64,000 nucleotides of DNA from Lujinxingia litoralis (GTDB lineage: Bacteria > Myxococcota_A > Bradymonadia > Bradymonadales > Bradymonadaceae). The stretch is from contig NZ_QHKO01000009.1 in NCBI RefSeq assembly GCF_003260125.1, positions 98,176-162,175 of the forward strand. Direction: 5' to 3'. The translations under genes and the position numbers were made by a program. A model generated the notes under the pieces. That model saw only the letters and a list, made by a program, of their open reading frames with translations, ran no database searches and was not told the origin of the DNA. This document shows, in pieces, positions 8,167 to 17,204 of this stretch; position 1 is the first letter of the stretch; every line of letters starts with the position of its first letter.

Positions 8167-10593
8167 TCAAGCCCTCTTGCTGAGCGCGTCGAGCACCCGG
8201 GCGACGGCATCTTTGATGGGCGCGCCCTGCTCCCCCGGTGGTCCCACGCAAGAGGGGCAGCCGGCCTGACAGGGGCAGCGCTGAACCAGGTCTCGGGCCA
8301 TGGCCATGAAGCGCTCATGCTCATCGTAGAGCCCCTCACCAAGACCCACGCCCCCCGGGTAGCGATCGTAGAGGTAGATGTGGGGCTCATAGAGTGAGGG
8401 GGCGATCTGGCCGGCCTCCCAGTCCTGCTCCTGACCCGAGGCGTCGCGCACGGTGGTGCCCCCGATCCCCTGCGACCACCACTGATCATTGGCCACCGAG
8501 CCGATGCACAGCTCCAGATCGCGCCAGTCACACATCATCTTGAGGCTGGCCGTGGTCCGGAGCACCTCGCCGGCGCCTTCCACCAGGCGGACCCACTGAT
8601 CGGCGGCCAGCGCTCCCAGCCCCAGGTCGTGAAAATCATCGGCTTTGAGCTGCAGCCAGTAAGCCATGGTGTGCAGATCGAGCTCGGGGAGATTGAGCTC
8701 CCCGTAACCGATATTTTCGCCGGTACCGAACTTGATCTTCTTAAAACCCACGAAGCGCTGCGTGACCCGGACCTCCCCAAAACCGAGGGAGGTGCGCGAC
8801 GCCTGGCGTTCTTTAAAGACGTCGAGCACGTGCGTGGCCGCGTAGTGCATGGCCGTGGTGTAGTAGCCATCGTCGCTGCGCTCGACGTAGGCGCGGCGCT
8901 CATCGTAGTCCAGACGCACCACCCGGTAGGGCTCCCCGGAGATCTGGTAGACGGCGTTGGGATAGAGCGTCAGGTGGGCGCTCTCAAAGTCGACCTCGGC
9001 CAGCACATTACGCTCGCGGGAGCCCAGGTCGACGACCACGAAGTTCTCCTCGGCGGTGCTGCGCAAACTGACCTGATTGGCCGGATAGGTGCGGGAGGTC
9101 CAGGTCCAACGCTCGCCAGTGCGCTGAATCACCCCCATGGTCCGGGCCATAAACTCCAGCGCCTCTTCGGTCTCCGAGGGGTCCAGCCCCCCGTAGGACT
9201 CGCCAGCGCGCCATTCCAGCTCGTAGCAGGCGCATTTGAGGTGTTCGACCGCGATGAGCAGGTTGCGCGGATCCACCCGGGCGGCTTCCGGCGACTGGCC
9301 GAAGAAGTAATCGGGGTTCTGAATAATGAACTGGTCGATGGGGTTGTCGCCGGCGATCACCATGGCCACCGAGACGCCCCCGCTGCGCCCGGCGCGCCCG
9401 ATCTGCTGCCAGGTCGAGGCGATGGTGCCCGGGTAACCGGCCAGCACGCAGACATCCAGGCTGCCGATGTCCACCCCCAGCTCCAGCGCGTTGGTGGTCA
9501 CCACCCCGCGCACATGGCCCTGACGCAGCCCGCGCTCAATCGAACGTCGAAGCTCCGGGAGGTAGCCCCCGCGGTAACTCGCCACGCGATCGGCCAGCCC
9601 TGGACGATCGCGATCGGTGGCGAGTCGACGCTTAAGACGGTTGACCATCACCTCGACCGACTGGCGGCTGCGGGCAAAAACGATAGTGGGGCAATCGCGC
9701 TTCAGGGTCTGCGCGGCCACCCGCTGAGCCACCCGCAGCGGACTCTGCCGGCGCATCTTCTCGGCGTCGACTATCGGCGGATTCACAAAACACACGTAAC
9801 GCTCCGCCCGGGGCGCCCCGCTCCGATCGACCAGCTCCACCTCGCCACCGACCAGCTCTCGGGCGAGTTCTCGGGGGTTCGCGATGGTCGCGCTGGTGGC
9901 CAGAAAGACCGGGTCGGTGCCGTAATGGCGGCAGATCCGGCGCAGGCGCCAGAGCACGTTGGCCACGTGGCTGCCAAATACCCCGCGGTAGGTATGCAGC
10001 TCATCGACCACGATGTACTTAAGCCCCTTAAAGAAACGAGCCCACTTATCGTGATGCGGCAAAATCGCCGCGTGCAGCATATCGGGGTTGGTCAGCACCA
10101 GGCGACCGTTGCGCCGCACCCGGCGGCGCACATCCGGGGCGGTATCTCCGTCGTAGACCTGCGCCTCCCAGGTCGGATCGCGCTGCGGCGCCAGCTGCAG
10201 GAGCTGATTCAGCTCCGCGCTCTGATCCTGACTCAACGCCTTGGTCGGAAAGAGAAACAGCGCGCTATGACCGCGATACAGGCTGTCGATCACCGGGAGG
10301 TTGTAGCAGAGGCTCTTCCCGCTGGCCGTGGGAGTCACCACCACCGTGTGACGCCCCCCCAGCGCGGCCTCCACCGCCCGGGCCTGGTGGCTGTAGAGGC
10401 TCTGAAAACCACGGGCCCGCAGAAGCTGCCCCACCCGCGGGTCCAGCCCTTCGGGCAGCGGGGCGTACTCGGCCTGCTGCGCGGGCAGGTGCTTGAGCGC
10501 GGTAAAATGTTTGCCCACATCGCGGCCGGCGCGCCAGCTCGAGAGGAGCTGGCGCAACTCCGACTGCCCCGCGGCTGAGCTCGCTCCACTCAC
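8167..10593 (-). CDS. DEAD/DEAH helicase of the YprA/MrfA type with C-terminal DUF1998
   Basis: An 808-residue superfamily 2 helicase. Walker A is TPTASGKS (87-94), motif II is DELH (197-200), motif III is SATIANP, and the second RecA domain carries GVDIGSLDV and the arginine-finger segment QQIGRAGRSG. The C-terminal part carries the DUF1998 features, ending in a four-cysteine cluster (C773, C775, C779, C782 in CPCQAGCPSC) expected to bind zinc. This arrangement matches MrfA/YprA, a DNA-repair helicase described in Bacillus; a repair role here is by family only. Unlike many relatives there is no MrfB exonuclease neighbour. The GTG start lies only 3 bases after the stop of mogA upstream, so the two are probably one transcript. 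Confidence 0.9.
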   Translation of the reverse strand: MSGASSAAGQSELRQLLSSWRAGRDVGKHFTALKHLPAQQAEYAPLPEGLDPRVGQLLRARGFQSLYSHQARAVEAALGGRHTVVVTPTASGKSLCYNLPVIDSLYRGHSALFLFPTKALSQDQSAELNQLLQLAPQRDPTWEAQVYDGDTAPDVRRRVRRNGRLVLTNPDMLHAAILPHHDKWARFFKGLKYIVVDELHTYRGVFGSHVANVLWRLRRICRHYGTDPVFLATSATIANPRELARELVGGEVELVDRSGAPRAERYVCFVNPPIVDAEKMRRQSPLRVAQRVAAQTLKRDCPTIVFARSRQSVEVMVNRLKRRLATDRDRPGLADRVASYRGGYLPELRRSIERGLRQGHVRGVVTTNALELGVDIGSLDVCVLAGYPGTIASTWQQIGRAGRSGGVSVAMVIAGDNPIDQFIIQNPDYFFGQSPEAARVDPRNLLIAVEHLKCACYELEWRAGESYGGLDPSETEEALEFMARTMGVIQRTGERWTWTSRTYPANQVSLRSTAEENFVVVDLGSRERNVLAEVDFESAHLTLYPNAVYQISGEPYRVVRLDYDERRAYVERSDDGYYTTAMHYAATHVLDVFKERQASRTSLGFGEVRVTQRFVGFKKIKFGTGENIGYGELNLPELDLHTMAYWLQLKADDFHDLGLGALAADQWVRLVEGAGEVLRTTASLKMMCDWRDLELCIGSVANDQWWSQGIGGTTVRDASGQEQDWEAGQIAPSLYEPHIYLYDRYPGGVGLGEGLYDEHERFMAMARDLVQRCPCQAGCPSCVGPPGEQGAPIKDAVARVLDALSKRA

Positions 10594-10596
10594 GGC

Positions 10597-11139
10597 TTAC
10601 CCCTTCTTCTTTTTGGGACGAAACGCCACCACAACCTCCGGGTCGGTCTCCACGATGGGACCGTCCATCAGCTCAATGCAGTAGGGGATGGCTTCAAAGA
10701 GCTCGTCGAGAATCTCGGCGATGGAGCGCGGACTCCCGGGGAGATTCACAATCAACGAACGACCGCGCAGCGCTCCGACCTGACGGGAGAGGATCGCGGT
10801 GGGCACGTACTTCAGGCTGATCTGGCGCATACGCTCGCCAAAGCCCGGCATCTCCCGGTCGGCTACCGCCAGGGTGGCCTCCGGCGTCACGTCACGCACC
10901 GCGGGCCCGGTGCCCCCGGTGGTCAAGACCAGCTGGCAGCCCCGCTCATCGCAGAGCTCAACGATGGCCTCCCCGATGCGCTCAAACTCATCGGGAACCA
11001 GGCGCGTGGCGACCTCAAAAGGGGAGGTCAGCGCTCTCGTGAGCCAGGCCTCAATGGCCGGCCCGCTGATGTCGTCGTAGTCGCCGCGGCTGGCCCGGTC
11101 GCTCACCGTGACCACCCCGACCCTGAGGATCGCTTCCAT
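10597..11139 (-). CDS. mogA: Molybdenum cofactor biosynthesis protein MogA/MoaB
   Basis: A molybdopterin-binding protein of the MoCF fold that adenylylates molybdopterin before metal insertion. In 180 residues it has the expected core: VGVVTVSDRASRGDYDD, then LTTGGTGPAVRDVTPEAT (the ligand-binding GGTG loop) and the closing VNLPGSPRS. The true start is the ATG at 11139, preceded by AAGGAG; the upstream in-frame extension belongs to the neighbouring gene region. The C-terminal tail is lysine-rich (PKKKKG). It is followed after 3 bases by the helicase gene and preceded after 52 bases by the Cys-repeat gene. No other moa or moe gene is in the window. Confidence 0.93.
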   Translation of the reverse strand: MEAILRVGVVTVSDRASRGDYDDISGPAIEAWLTRALTSPFEVATRLVPDEFERIGEAIVELCDERGCQLVLTTGGTGPAVRDVTPEATLAVADREMPGFGERMRQISLKYVPTAILSRQVGALRGRSLIVNLPGSPRSIAEILDELFEAIPYCIELMDGPIVETDPEVVVAFRPKKKKG

Positions 11140-11191
11140 TACCGCTCCTTGACCTGGAAACACCCCACACGACCGAGCCCGGTAGCCACGC

Positions 11192-11626
11192 TCAGGGAAT
11201 CTGAAGCGCCGCCTTGAGCTCCTTGACCAGCTTGAAGTAGCGGTCGCGCGGGAACTTCTGGTTGAGAATATGAAACTCTTTTTTGACCAGCCCCACACAG
11301 CCAAAACAGAACACACAGTCGGTGCAATCCTGACTCAAGATCAAGTAGGAGCTGCTGGCACAGCGCTTTGAGCGCACGCAGTAGCTCGACTGATGGCAAT
11401 GCTCGCACTCGTTGCACTGGGTGCAGTAGGTGCAGTTCTGACAATCCCGGCAGTAGGTGCAGAACGAGCAGTCGGTGCTTCCGGTGGTGAACATGCAGTG
11501 GTGGCAACGCACGCTATCGTCGGAATGGTAGGAGGCCTGCCCCTCCTCAGTGCTCTGATACGCGCGTAACAGATCGTTGAGGGCCTTCTCAAACTCACGT
11601 CGGCCCAGCGGGATCGTATCGTTCAT
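11192..11626 (-). CDS. Cysteine tripeptide-repeat protein, probable metal binder
   Basis: A 144-residue protein of unknown function with 17 cysteines between residues 41 and 110. Cysteines fall at every third residue from C53 to C77 without a break (nine in a row), and the same phase holds from 41 to 110 with Cys, Ser or Thr at nearly every third position. It has no signal peptide, so it is cytoplasmic; helices flank the repeat (residues 8-30 and 115-140). Similar Cys-rich proteins occur in databases under misleading names, so no function is claimed. Metal or cluster binding is inferred from Cys content and from the position upstream of mogA, 52 bases away on the same strand. Confidence 0.85.
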   Translation of the reverse strand: MNDTIPLGRREFEKALNDLLRAYQSTEEGQASYHSDDSVRCHHCMFTTGSTDCSFCTYCRDCQNCTYCTQCNECEHCHQSSYCVRSKRCASSSYLILSQDCTDCVFCFGCVGLVKKEFHILNQKFPRDRYFKLVKELKAALQIP

Positions 11627-11766
11627 GAGAAAAACTCGCCGTTAAGAGAGGTGAAGCAAAAAAGTTTACGAGGTGCACATACCACAGTCGAAGCCGCTCA
11701 TCTCCCCTAAAATAGCGCTCATCCCGCATTCGGCTCCCCTGGCGTTACAGGGTGTAATATCCAGTC

Positions 11767-11892
11767 ATGACGGAAAATTACAAAAATGACTTGACCGACC
11801 CCACCCCCGTCGATATCTTCCTCAATGTGTCGAGCGCGATCCTCCAACGTGATCCCCCCCTCACGCGAGGATCCAGCTCCTTTCACGAGTGA
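11767..11892 (+). CDS. Possible short ORF, 41 residues
   Basis: A small open frame beginning MTENYKNDLTDPTPVD and ending SSFHE. Its composition differs from the Pro/Arg-rich noise seen in non-coding frames here, but no clear ribosome-binding site precedes it and I recognise no family. It sits in the divergence between the Cys-repeat gene and the terminators at 11952-12105. It could equally be a remnant or chance. Confidence 0.2.
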   Translation: MTENYKNDLTDPTPVDIFLNVSSAILQRDPPLTRGSSSFHE

Positions 11893-11951
11893 GCACGCTC
11901 GGCACCCCGGTCAGCCCGCTTCCCCCCCCAGGCGGGCTGGCCACCCTTTTC

Positions 11952-12016
11952 GAGTCCTGCTCTCCCCCCCGGAGCAGACTCAAAAGCCCCCAGGCAACCC
12001 CTGGGGGCTTTTTTTT
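11952..12016 (+). terminator. Two hairpins, the second a clear terminator
   Basis: A first hairpin (GAGTC-CTGCTC paired with GAGCAG-ACTC, 11952-11981) is followed directly by AAGCCCCCAGG paired with CCTGGGGGCTT (11983-12012) and a T run. No long gene on the plus strand ends here; only the doubtful short ORF at 11767-11892 could use it. The rest of 11627-12169 holds nothing else that I recognise. Confidence 0.75.
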
Positions 12017-12063
12017 GCCCGAAACACCGCCCTGCCCGCCGCCCGACCACGCTCCCAAAACAA

Positions 12064-12105
12064 AACCCCCTCTCCGATTACAGATCGCAACTCGGAGAGG
12101 GGGTT
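12064..12105 (-). terminator. Terminator for the lamin-tail lipoprotein gene
   Basis: Arms AACCCCCTCTCCGA and TCGGAGAGGGGGTT with a 14-base loop. On the minus strand the hairpin is followed by TTTTGTTTTGGG. It lies 64 bases past the stop of the gene ending at 12170. Confidence 0.8.
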
Positions 12106-12169
12106 CGTGTCAGCAGAATGTCACGCGCGCCAAACCCGAATAGCAGCCCGGCGCCCGTACATCACACGC

Positions 12170-14293
12170 TCAGGGGCAGGCGAGGTTGGCCGTGCCCGGA
12201 GTGCCGTACTTCAGCTCCGTCTCGAAGGTCGCGAACTGGTTAGCCGCATCTTCCGGCGTCAGGCACCAGCTATCCGAAGGCGCGGCGCCATCCGGGTTAG
12301 GGGTTCCCAGCTTGGTGACGTCTTTCTGATAGGAGATGCCCAGGGCAACCGTACTGGACGTCACGGTGAGCCGGTCGAGCTCCTGGCCCGCGCAGGAGAG
12401 CGCGTAGGTTCCGCCACTGTTTCCGAGCGGAAGCTCCAGCGTCTGAGCGGACGTCAGCTCCGGGATCGTGTCGCTGCTGACAAAGAGCACGTAGCCACCG
12501 GCCGGAATCTCCAGCCCGTCGGCGAGCACCATCTCATTGTTTGTGGCGGCGTCGCGCGTGAGCAGGCAACCGCTCAGGTCAAAGGCCGAAGCGCCGGAGT
12601 TAAAGAGCTCAATGTACTCTCCCGGATCGCCGCCCCCCCCCGTAAACCGGGTCATGATTTCGCTGAAGACCACGCTGAGTGAGGAGAAGCCGGTAAACGA
12701 GGCGCTGGCGTCGGCCGGGATCGTGTCGCCGAAGATGTCAGTCAGGGTGTCGGCGAGCTCCACGGTGTAATCCGCCATCGAGGTCTGCTCGGCGGTGGTC
12801 AGGGTGACCATGGGGCCATTGGCTTCGGCCGCCGTGACCGCCAGGCCGGCGATGGTGAACTCGGAGCCGTCCGAGTTGATCGGGCCGAGCGCGCGGCTCA
12901 GCACGAGCTGCACGGTGGTGGTGCTGGTCGCCGTGGCGCTGACCACGCTGAGCGCCGGGCAGTTCTCCACGCTGAGTTCCGACGAGTTGTAGGCCATGAA
13001 CTGAGCGGTCGCGTCGAAACGCCACAGCGGAGTGGCCGTCACATCGACGTCGCAGCCAACCGCCAGCCCCAGGGACTCCCGCAGCTCGGTGGGCATGCGC
13101 AGCTTCACGTCGTCATCGCCTCCGACCGCGCCGTTGGACACGCTGTAGGCCTGGTGGCCGGCGCCGGCAAAGGTCTCGAGCTCGCCGGTGATGGTCAGCT
13201 CGGCGCTGACCAGGCGGTGGGCGTAGCTGTCGAGGTCGGTGATCAGATCGGCGGCACCGGTCAGATCGGTGATGAGCGCTTCGCGGTTCCCCGCGCCGGC
13301 GTTCACATTCAGCGAATCAAAGGAATCCGCCCAGGTGGAGCTTCCGAAGCTATCAACCGTGAGCACGCGGAAGTCGACCACGTCGTTGACTTCCACCGGC
13401 ATCGCCTCGCCCTCGGCCACGGCCACAAAGAGCGCGGGACCACCGGCGCTGGCCTGCACGAAGAAGCCGGCCGATTCATCTCCCACCAGGGGCCGCACGT
13501 AGGTGACGGTGACACCTTCGATCATCTTGCCGTCATCGCCCGGGCCGTTGGCCAGCAGGTCGGCGATCTGAGCGCTACCGGTGTCCCCGCTGCCGCCATC
13601 GCAAGAGGGGTTGGCCGCGCCCGGGGTGCCCAGGTCGGCGCCGTTGTAGGCGGCGGTCGCCGCACACCAGTAGCTGGCGTCATCGCCACTGGAGCCATCG
13701 AACGCCGGATCACGGCTGAGGCTGGCCCCGGCCTGGCTCGGGTAGGTCTCACCGGCGTCGTAATCGACCCGGGCAATGGTCACGCCATCGCACATCAGCG
13801 CCACGGCGCCCGCCCCTTCGGCCAGTACCAGCCCATCGAGCACCAGGTCGGCATCAAAGCCGGCGTTGGCGCTGCGCGCCACCGTCAGATACCCCTGCGC
13901 ATCGATGGTCAGCTCGCCCGCGATGGCCACCGGCTCATCGAGCTCCGAGCTCTCCAGCTCGCAGCCCTCCAGCGCCAGATCGCTATCGGTGGTGTTGAAG
14001 AGCTCGATCCACTGCCCCTCGACCGCGCTGGTCTCGGTGGGCTGCTTCATCACTTCGGTGATCAAGACCTGGCCCGCACTCTCGGGCATGGTCGGAGGAC
14101 CCAGGTCCACGTCGGCATCGGGCCCCGTGTCCTCGTCCGCATCGGGGATCACATCGCCGTCGAGTTCAACGTCGGGACCTGCGTCCTCCCCGACATCAGG
14201 GTTAGAGGGATCGTCAGTGCCGCCACAGGCTGCGGCACCGGCCGCAAGCGAGAGCGCCGCGAGCATCGCTAGAGTGTTGCGCCTCAACATCAT
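12170..14293 (-). CDS. Lipoprotein with lamin-tail (LTD) domains
   Basis: An exported lipoprotein of 707 residues from the ATG at 14293, chosen because AAGGAG lies 6 bases upstream; the in-frame ATG at 14335 lacks such a site. The lipobox Cys is residue 23 (AAGAAAC), followed by an Asp-rich linker (DVGEDAGPDVELDGD and similar) typical of surface lipoproteins in this kind of genome. Two lamin-tail-like domains are visible: the first starts VLITEVMKQPTETSAVEGQWIELFN, the second VVFSEIMTRFTGGGGDPGEYIELFN, each with the ELFN and 'GCxL' strands. Between them is a nucleic-acid-binding OB-like stretch and a beta-rich segment. LTD proteins often accompany secreted nucleases or act as adhesive modules; no catalytic motif is seen. 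Confidence 0.87.
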   Translation of the reverse strand: MMLRRNTLAMLAALSLAAGAAACGGTDDPSNPDVGEDAGPDVELDGDVIPDADEDTGPDADVDLGPPTMPESAGQVLITEVMKQPTETSAVEGQWIELFNTTDSDLALEGCELESSELDEPVAIAGELTIDAQGYLTVARSANAGFDADLVLDGLVLAEGAGAVALMCDGVTIARVDYDAGETYPSQAGASLSRDPAFDGSSGDDASYWCAATAAYNGADLGTPGAANPSCDGGSGDTGSAQIADLLANGPGDDGKMIEGVTVTYVRPLVGDESAGFFVQASAGGPALFVAVAEGEAMPVEVNDVVDFRVLTVDSFGSSTWADSFDSLNVNAGAGNREALITDLTGAADLITDLDSYAHRLVSAELTITGELETFAGAGHQAYSVSNGAVGGDDDVKLRMPTELRESLGLAVGCDVDVTATPLWRFDATAQFMAYNSSELSVENCPALSVVSATATSTTTVQLVLSRALGPINSDGSEFTIAGLAVTAAEANGPMVTLTTAEQTSMADYTVELADTLTDIFGDTIPADASASFTGFSSLSVVFSEIMTRFTGGGGDPGEYIELFNSGASAFDLSGCLLTRDAATNNEMVLADGLEIPAGGYVLFVSSDTIPELTSAQTLELPLGNSGGTYALSCAGQELDRLTVTSSTVALGISYQKDVTKLGTPNPDGAAPSDSWCLTPEDAANQFATFETELKYGTPGTANLACP

Positions 14294-14451
14294 CTCTGAC
14301 TCCTTTTTAAACCGTTGCTGTCGAAGAACCATCAAACCATTTCGTACCGCCCGGGCGGGCAGCCTCGGGCGCCTTATCGGTGATCACCCCACCGGATGCA
14401 ACCCTTGCCCGAGCAACAATCCGGTGTCAGCGCCACCGCAGACACCTGGCT

Positions 14452-14480
14452 TCTATAATGACCACACCGACGCGCTTCAA
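14452..14480 (-). promoter_or_regulatory. Candidate sigma-70-type promoter
   Basis: On the minus strand TTGAAG (14480-14475) is followed by a 17-base spacer and TATAGA (14457-14452), about 160 bases upstream of the lipoprotein start at 14293. Found by eye; each box differs from consensus at two positions. Confidence 0.35.
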
Positions 14481-14597
14481 GTTCTGGGGGAAACGCAAAG
14501 TCCTGTAAAAATGCATTCGTCTCCCCTCCCAAACCCACCGCGCGCGCCTACGGGTGACCCTCCCTTGAGACCCTATTTGCTACCGGTCGAAAAAAAT

Positions 14598-14632
14598 AAG
14601 CTCGCCCGGTACACCGGGCGAGCTTTTCTTTG
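14598..14632 (-). terminator. Bidirectional-looking terminator after parC
   Basis: Perfect arms AAGCTCGCCCGG and CCGGGCGAGCTT with a 4-base loop. On the minus strand it is followed by ATTTTTTT, so it should stop transcripts of parC, whose stop is at 14669. The remaining sequence of 14294-14668 holds the candidate promoter above and nothing else seen. Confidence 0.85.
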
Positions 14633-14668
14633 ACCAGATTCAGGCTCCACCGGGAGCCTCGGTGAGGA

Positions 14669-17026
14669 TCACTCCTCCTCGCCGGCCTCATCCTCGTCGC
14701 CGGGGATGATCTCCACCGGCGGGCGATGCGCGCGGATCAGGTGCCCGCGCTGAATCACCAGCTTACCCTTATTGCCCCGAGAGCTCGGCGCGTACTGCGC
14801 CTTGGTCGCCCGAATGATCTCGCGGGCGCCCCGGTTGGTCTCCACCTCCAGCCCGTCCAGGCGCTCCCGGCACAGGGTGAAGTCGAGCACCTGGTCTTTG
14901 CCCTCCAGCGTGATGGCGCGCACGCCCTTGGCCGGCCCCTTCACATGCGAGATCTCGCGGACCGGGAACATCAGCGCCCGCCCATCGCGGCTGGCCAGCG
15001 CCACCAGCTCCGATCCATCGCAGTTCTCGACGTTGACCACCTCGTCGCCTCGCCCCAGACGCATAAAGAGGCGCCCTTTGACCGTGGACGGCTCGGTGTA
15101 GCTCTCCAGCGAGAAACGCACGGCCTGACCGCTGCGGGCGATCCCCACCAGCTGCACGTCGTCCTCGTCGTTCTCTTCCCCACCCCCGACCAGCGAGGGC
15201 TGATCCGGGGTCATCTTGCGCAGCACCCGTGCATCGGTGGTCACCACCCCCACCACGCGCTCGCCATCGGCAAAATCGAAGCTCGCCTGTACCGGGTCCC
15301 CGTAACCGGTGGTCGAGGGGACATCGTCGATGCGCATGGTGTAGCCGCGCCCCATGTTGGTGAAAAAGATCACCGCGTCGCGCGTGCTTCCCGGAAGCAC
15401 CCAGCCCATCTCATCGCCCTCCCGCACCCGAATCGTCGAGAGATCGGTGTAGGACTTCTGGCGTTTGATGCGCCCCTGACGCGAGACCATCATCCAGCAG
15501 CGCTCGGCGATGATGTAGGCCTCCTCCGAGTACTCCAGCTCCTTGACCGGAGCGTCGACCAGCGTGCGCCGGGCATCGCCGTAGGCGCCCCGAATCGCCA
15601 CCAGCTCGCGCCGGATCAGGTCCCAGCGCCGCGCTTCGCTGCCGAGCAACCCCTGCAGGCGCGCGGCCTCCGCGCGCTTCTCGGCGAGCTCGGCACGGAT
15701 AAGCTCAATCTCCAGCTTGGCCAGCCGGTAGAGCTTGGTCTCCAGAATCGCCTCGGTCTGCTCGGCGTCGATACCGAAGTAGGCCATCAGCTTCTTGGCG
15801 GCGTCGGCCTTGCCCTCCGAAGCGCGAATGATCCGGATGGCCTCGTCCAGATCCCCGAAGATCGCCTCAAACCCTTCCAGAATGTGGATGCGACGCAGGA
15901 GCTGCGCGAGCTCATGCTCGATGCGTCGGGTCACCACCTCCATGCGGAAATCCAGGAAGTAGCGCAGCATCATCTTCAGATCGACCTTCGCCGGCTGGGC
16001 CACATCCGGGTTCTCCGAGGGCACCAGGCAGGTCAGGTTGACGTGAAAACGGTCCTCCAGCGGGGTGTGCTTAAAGAGGTAGGCCATGGCCACATCGGCG
16101 CTGGCGCCCCGCTTAAGCTCCAGGACCACGCGCACATCGGCGGTCGACTCGTCGCGCACGTCAACGACCTGCGGGAGTTTACCCTGGATAATATGCTCGG
16201 CGATCTTCTCGATGAGCGTCGCCTTGTTGACGTAGTAGGGGATCGCGGTGACCACAATGAAGCGGCGAGCCCCGTCGCGCTCCACTTCCCACTGGGCGCG
16301 GGTGACCAGCGTGCCGCTGCCCTGGTGGTAGATCTCGCGCAGCTCCTCCCGCGAATTGAGGAGCACCCCGCCAGTGGGGAAATCCGGCCCCTGGATGATC
16401 TCACCGACGATGTCGTCGATGGTCAGCGATGGCGAGTCGATCAGGGCGATCAGCGCGTCGACCACCTCTCCCAGGTGATGGGGCGGGATGTTGGTCGCCA
16501 TCCCCACGGCGATGCCGGTGGCCCCGTTGATCAGCAGGTTGGGCACCTGGGCCGGCAGCACCACCGGCTCCTGCACCGTGCCGTCGTAGTTGGGCCGGTA
16601 GGGCACGGTCTGCTTCTTAATCTCGTCGAGCAGCTCCGAGGCCAGGGGCATCATGCGGGCTTCGGTGTAACGCATGGCCGCGGCGCTATCGCCGTCGACC
16701 GAGCCGAAGTTGCCGTGACCGTCCACCAGGGGGTAGCGCAGCGAGAAATTCTGCGCCATGCGCACCATCGCGTCGTAAATCGACTGGTCACCGTGGGGGT
16801 GATACTTCCCCATCACCTCCCCCACGATGGCCGCGCTCTTGCGGAAGCGGGCGTCATGGGTCAGGCGCAGGTTGGTGTACATGGCGTAGAGAATGCGTCG
16901 CTGCACCGGCTTCAAGCCGTCGCGCACATCCGGGAGCGCGCGGCTGGTGATCACGCTCATGGCGTAGTTCAGATAACGCTCTTGAGTTGTCTTGTGCAGC
17001 GCCACATCGATCGGCTGGGTCGGCAT
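14669..17026 (-). CDS. parC: DNA topoisomerase IV subunit A (GyrA/ParC family)
   Basis: The DNA-cleaving subunit of a type IIA topoisomerase, 785 residues. Seen: the N-terminal winged-helix core ALPDVRDGLKPVQRRILY, the KYHPHGDQSIYDAMVRMAQ segment, and the catalytic tyrosine Tyr120 in AAAMRYTEARM. The NGATGIAVGMATNIPPHH motif and a coiled-coil tower follow. The C-terminal domain has beta-pinwheel-like repeats but no perfect GyrA box (the place has SRQGRIKRQKSY), so ParC is favoured over GyrA. The C-terminus is acidic (EDEAGEEE). The GTG-like alternatives were not needed; the ATG at 17026 begins the conserved start. A ParE partner is not adjacent. Upstream lies the 42-bp repeat array. Confidence 0.9.
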   Translation of the reverse strand: MPTQPIDVALHKTTQERYLNYAMSVITSRALPDVRDGLKPVQRRILYAMYTNLRLTHDARFRKSAAIVGEVMGKYHPHGDQSIYDAMVRMAQNFSLRYPLVDGHGNFGSVDGDSAAAMRYTEARMMPLASELLDEIKKQTVPYRPNYDGTVQEPVVLPAQVPNLLINGATGIAVGMATNIPPHHLGEVVDALIALIDSPSLTIDDIVGEIIQGPDFPTGGVLLNSREELREIYHQGSGTLVTRAQWEVERDGARRFIVVTAIPYYVNKATLIEKIAEHIIQGKLPQVVDVRDESTADVRVVLELKRGASADVAMAYLFKHTPLEDRFHVNLTCLVPSENPDVAQPAKVDLKMMLRYFLDFRMEVVTRRIEHELAQLLRRIHILEGFEAIFGDLDEAIRIIRASEGKADAAKKLMAYFGIDAEQTEAILETKLYRLAKLEIELIRAELAEKRAEAARLQGLLGSEARRWDLIRRELVAIRGAYGDARRTLVDAPVKELEYSEEAYIIAERCWMMVSRQGRIKRQKSYTDLSTIRVREGDEMGWVLPGSTRDAVIFFTNMGRGYTMRIDDVPSTTGYGDPVQASFDFADGERVVGVVTTDARVLRKMTPDQPSLVGGGEENDEDDVQLVGIARSGQAVRFSLESYTEPSTVKGRLFMRLGRGDEVVNVENCDGSELVALASRDGRALMFPVREISHVKGPAKGVRAITLEGKDQVLDFTLCRERLDGLEVETNRGAREIIRATKAQYAPSSRGNKGKLVIQRGHLIRAHRPPVEIIPGDEDEAGEEE

Positions 17027-17204
17027 CGCTCTCGTCTCACCAGGGGGAAGGGGATAAGATATCCCCTTGATATTACTCCACTTACCATCATTCGGGCCCC
17101 TCGGCCCGGGGCCGGAGTGTTACCACCCGGGCGCCGGTGTGACAACCGCGGTGGGTGCGAGGGAGAGCACGATGCGTGGGGAGGGGGGGAGCCAGATACC
17201 CCAC

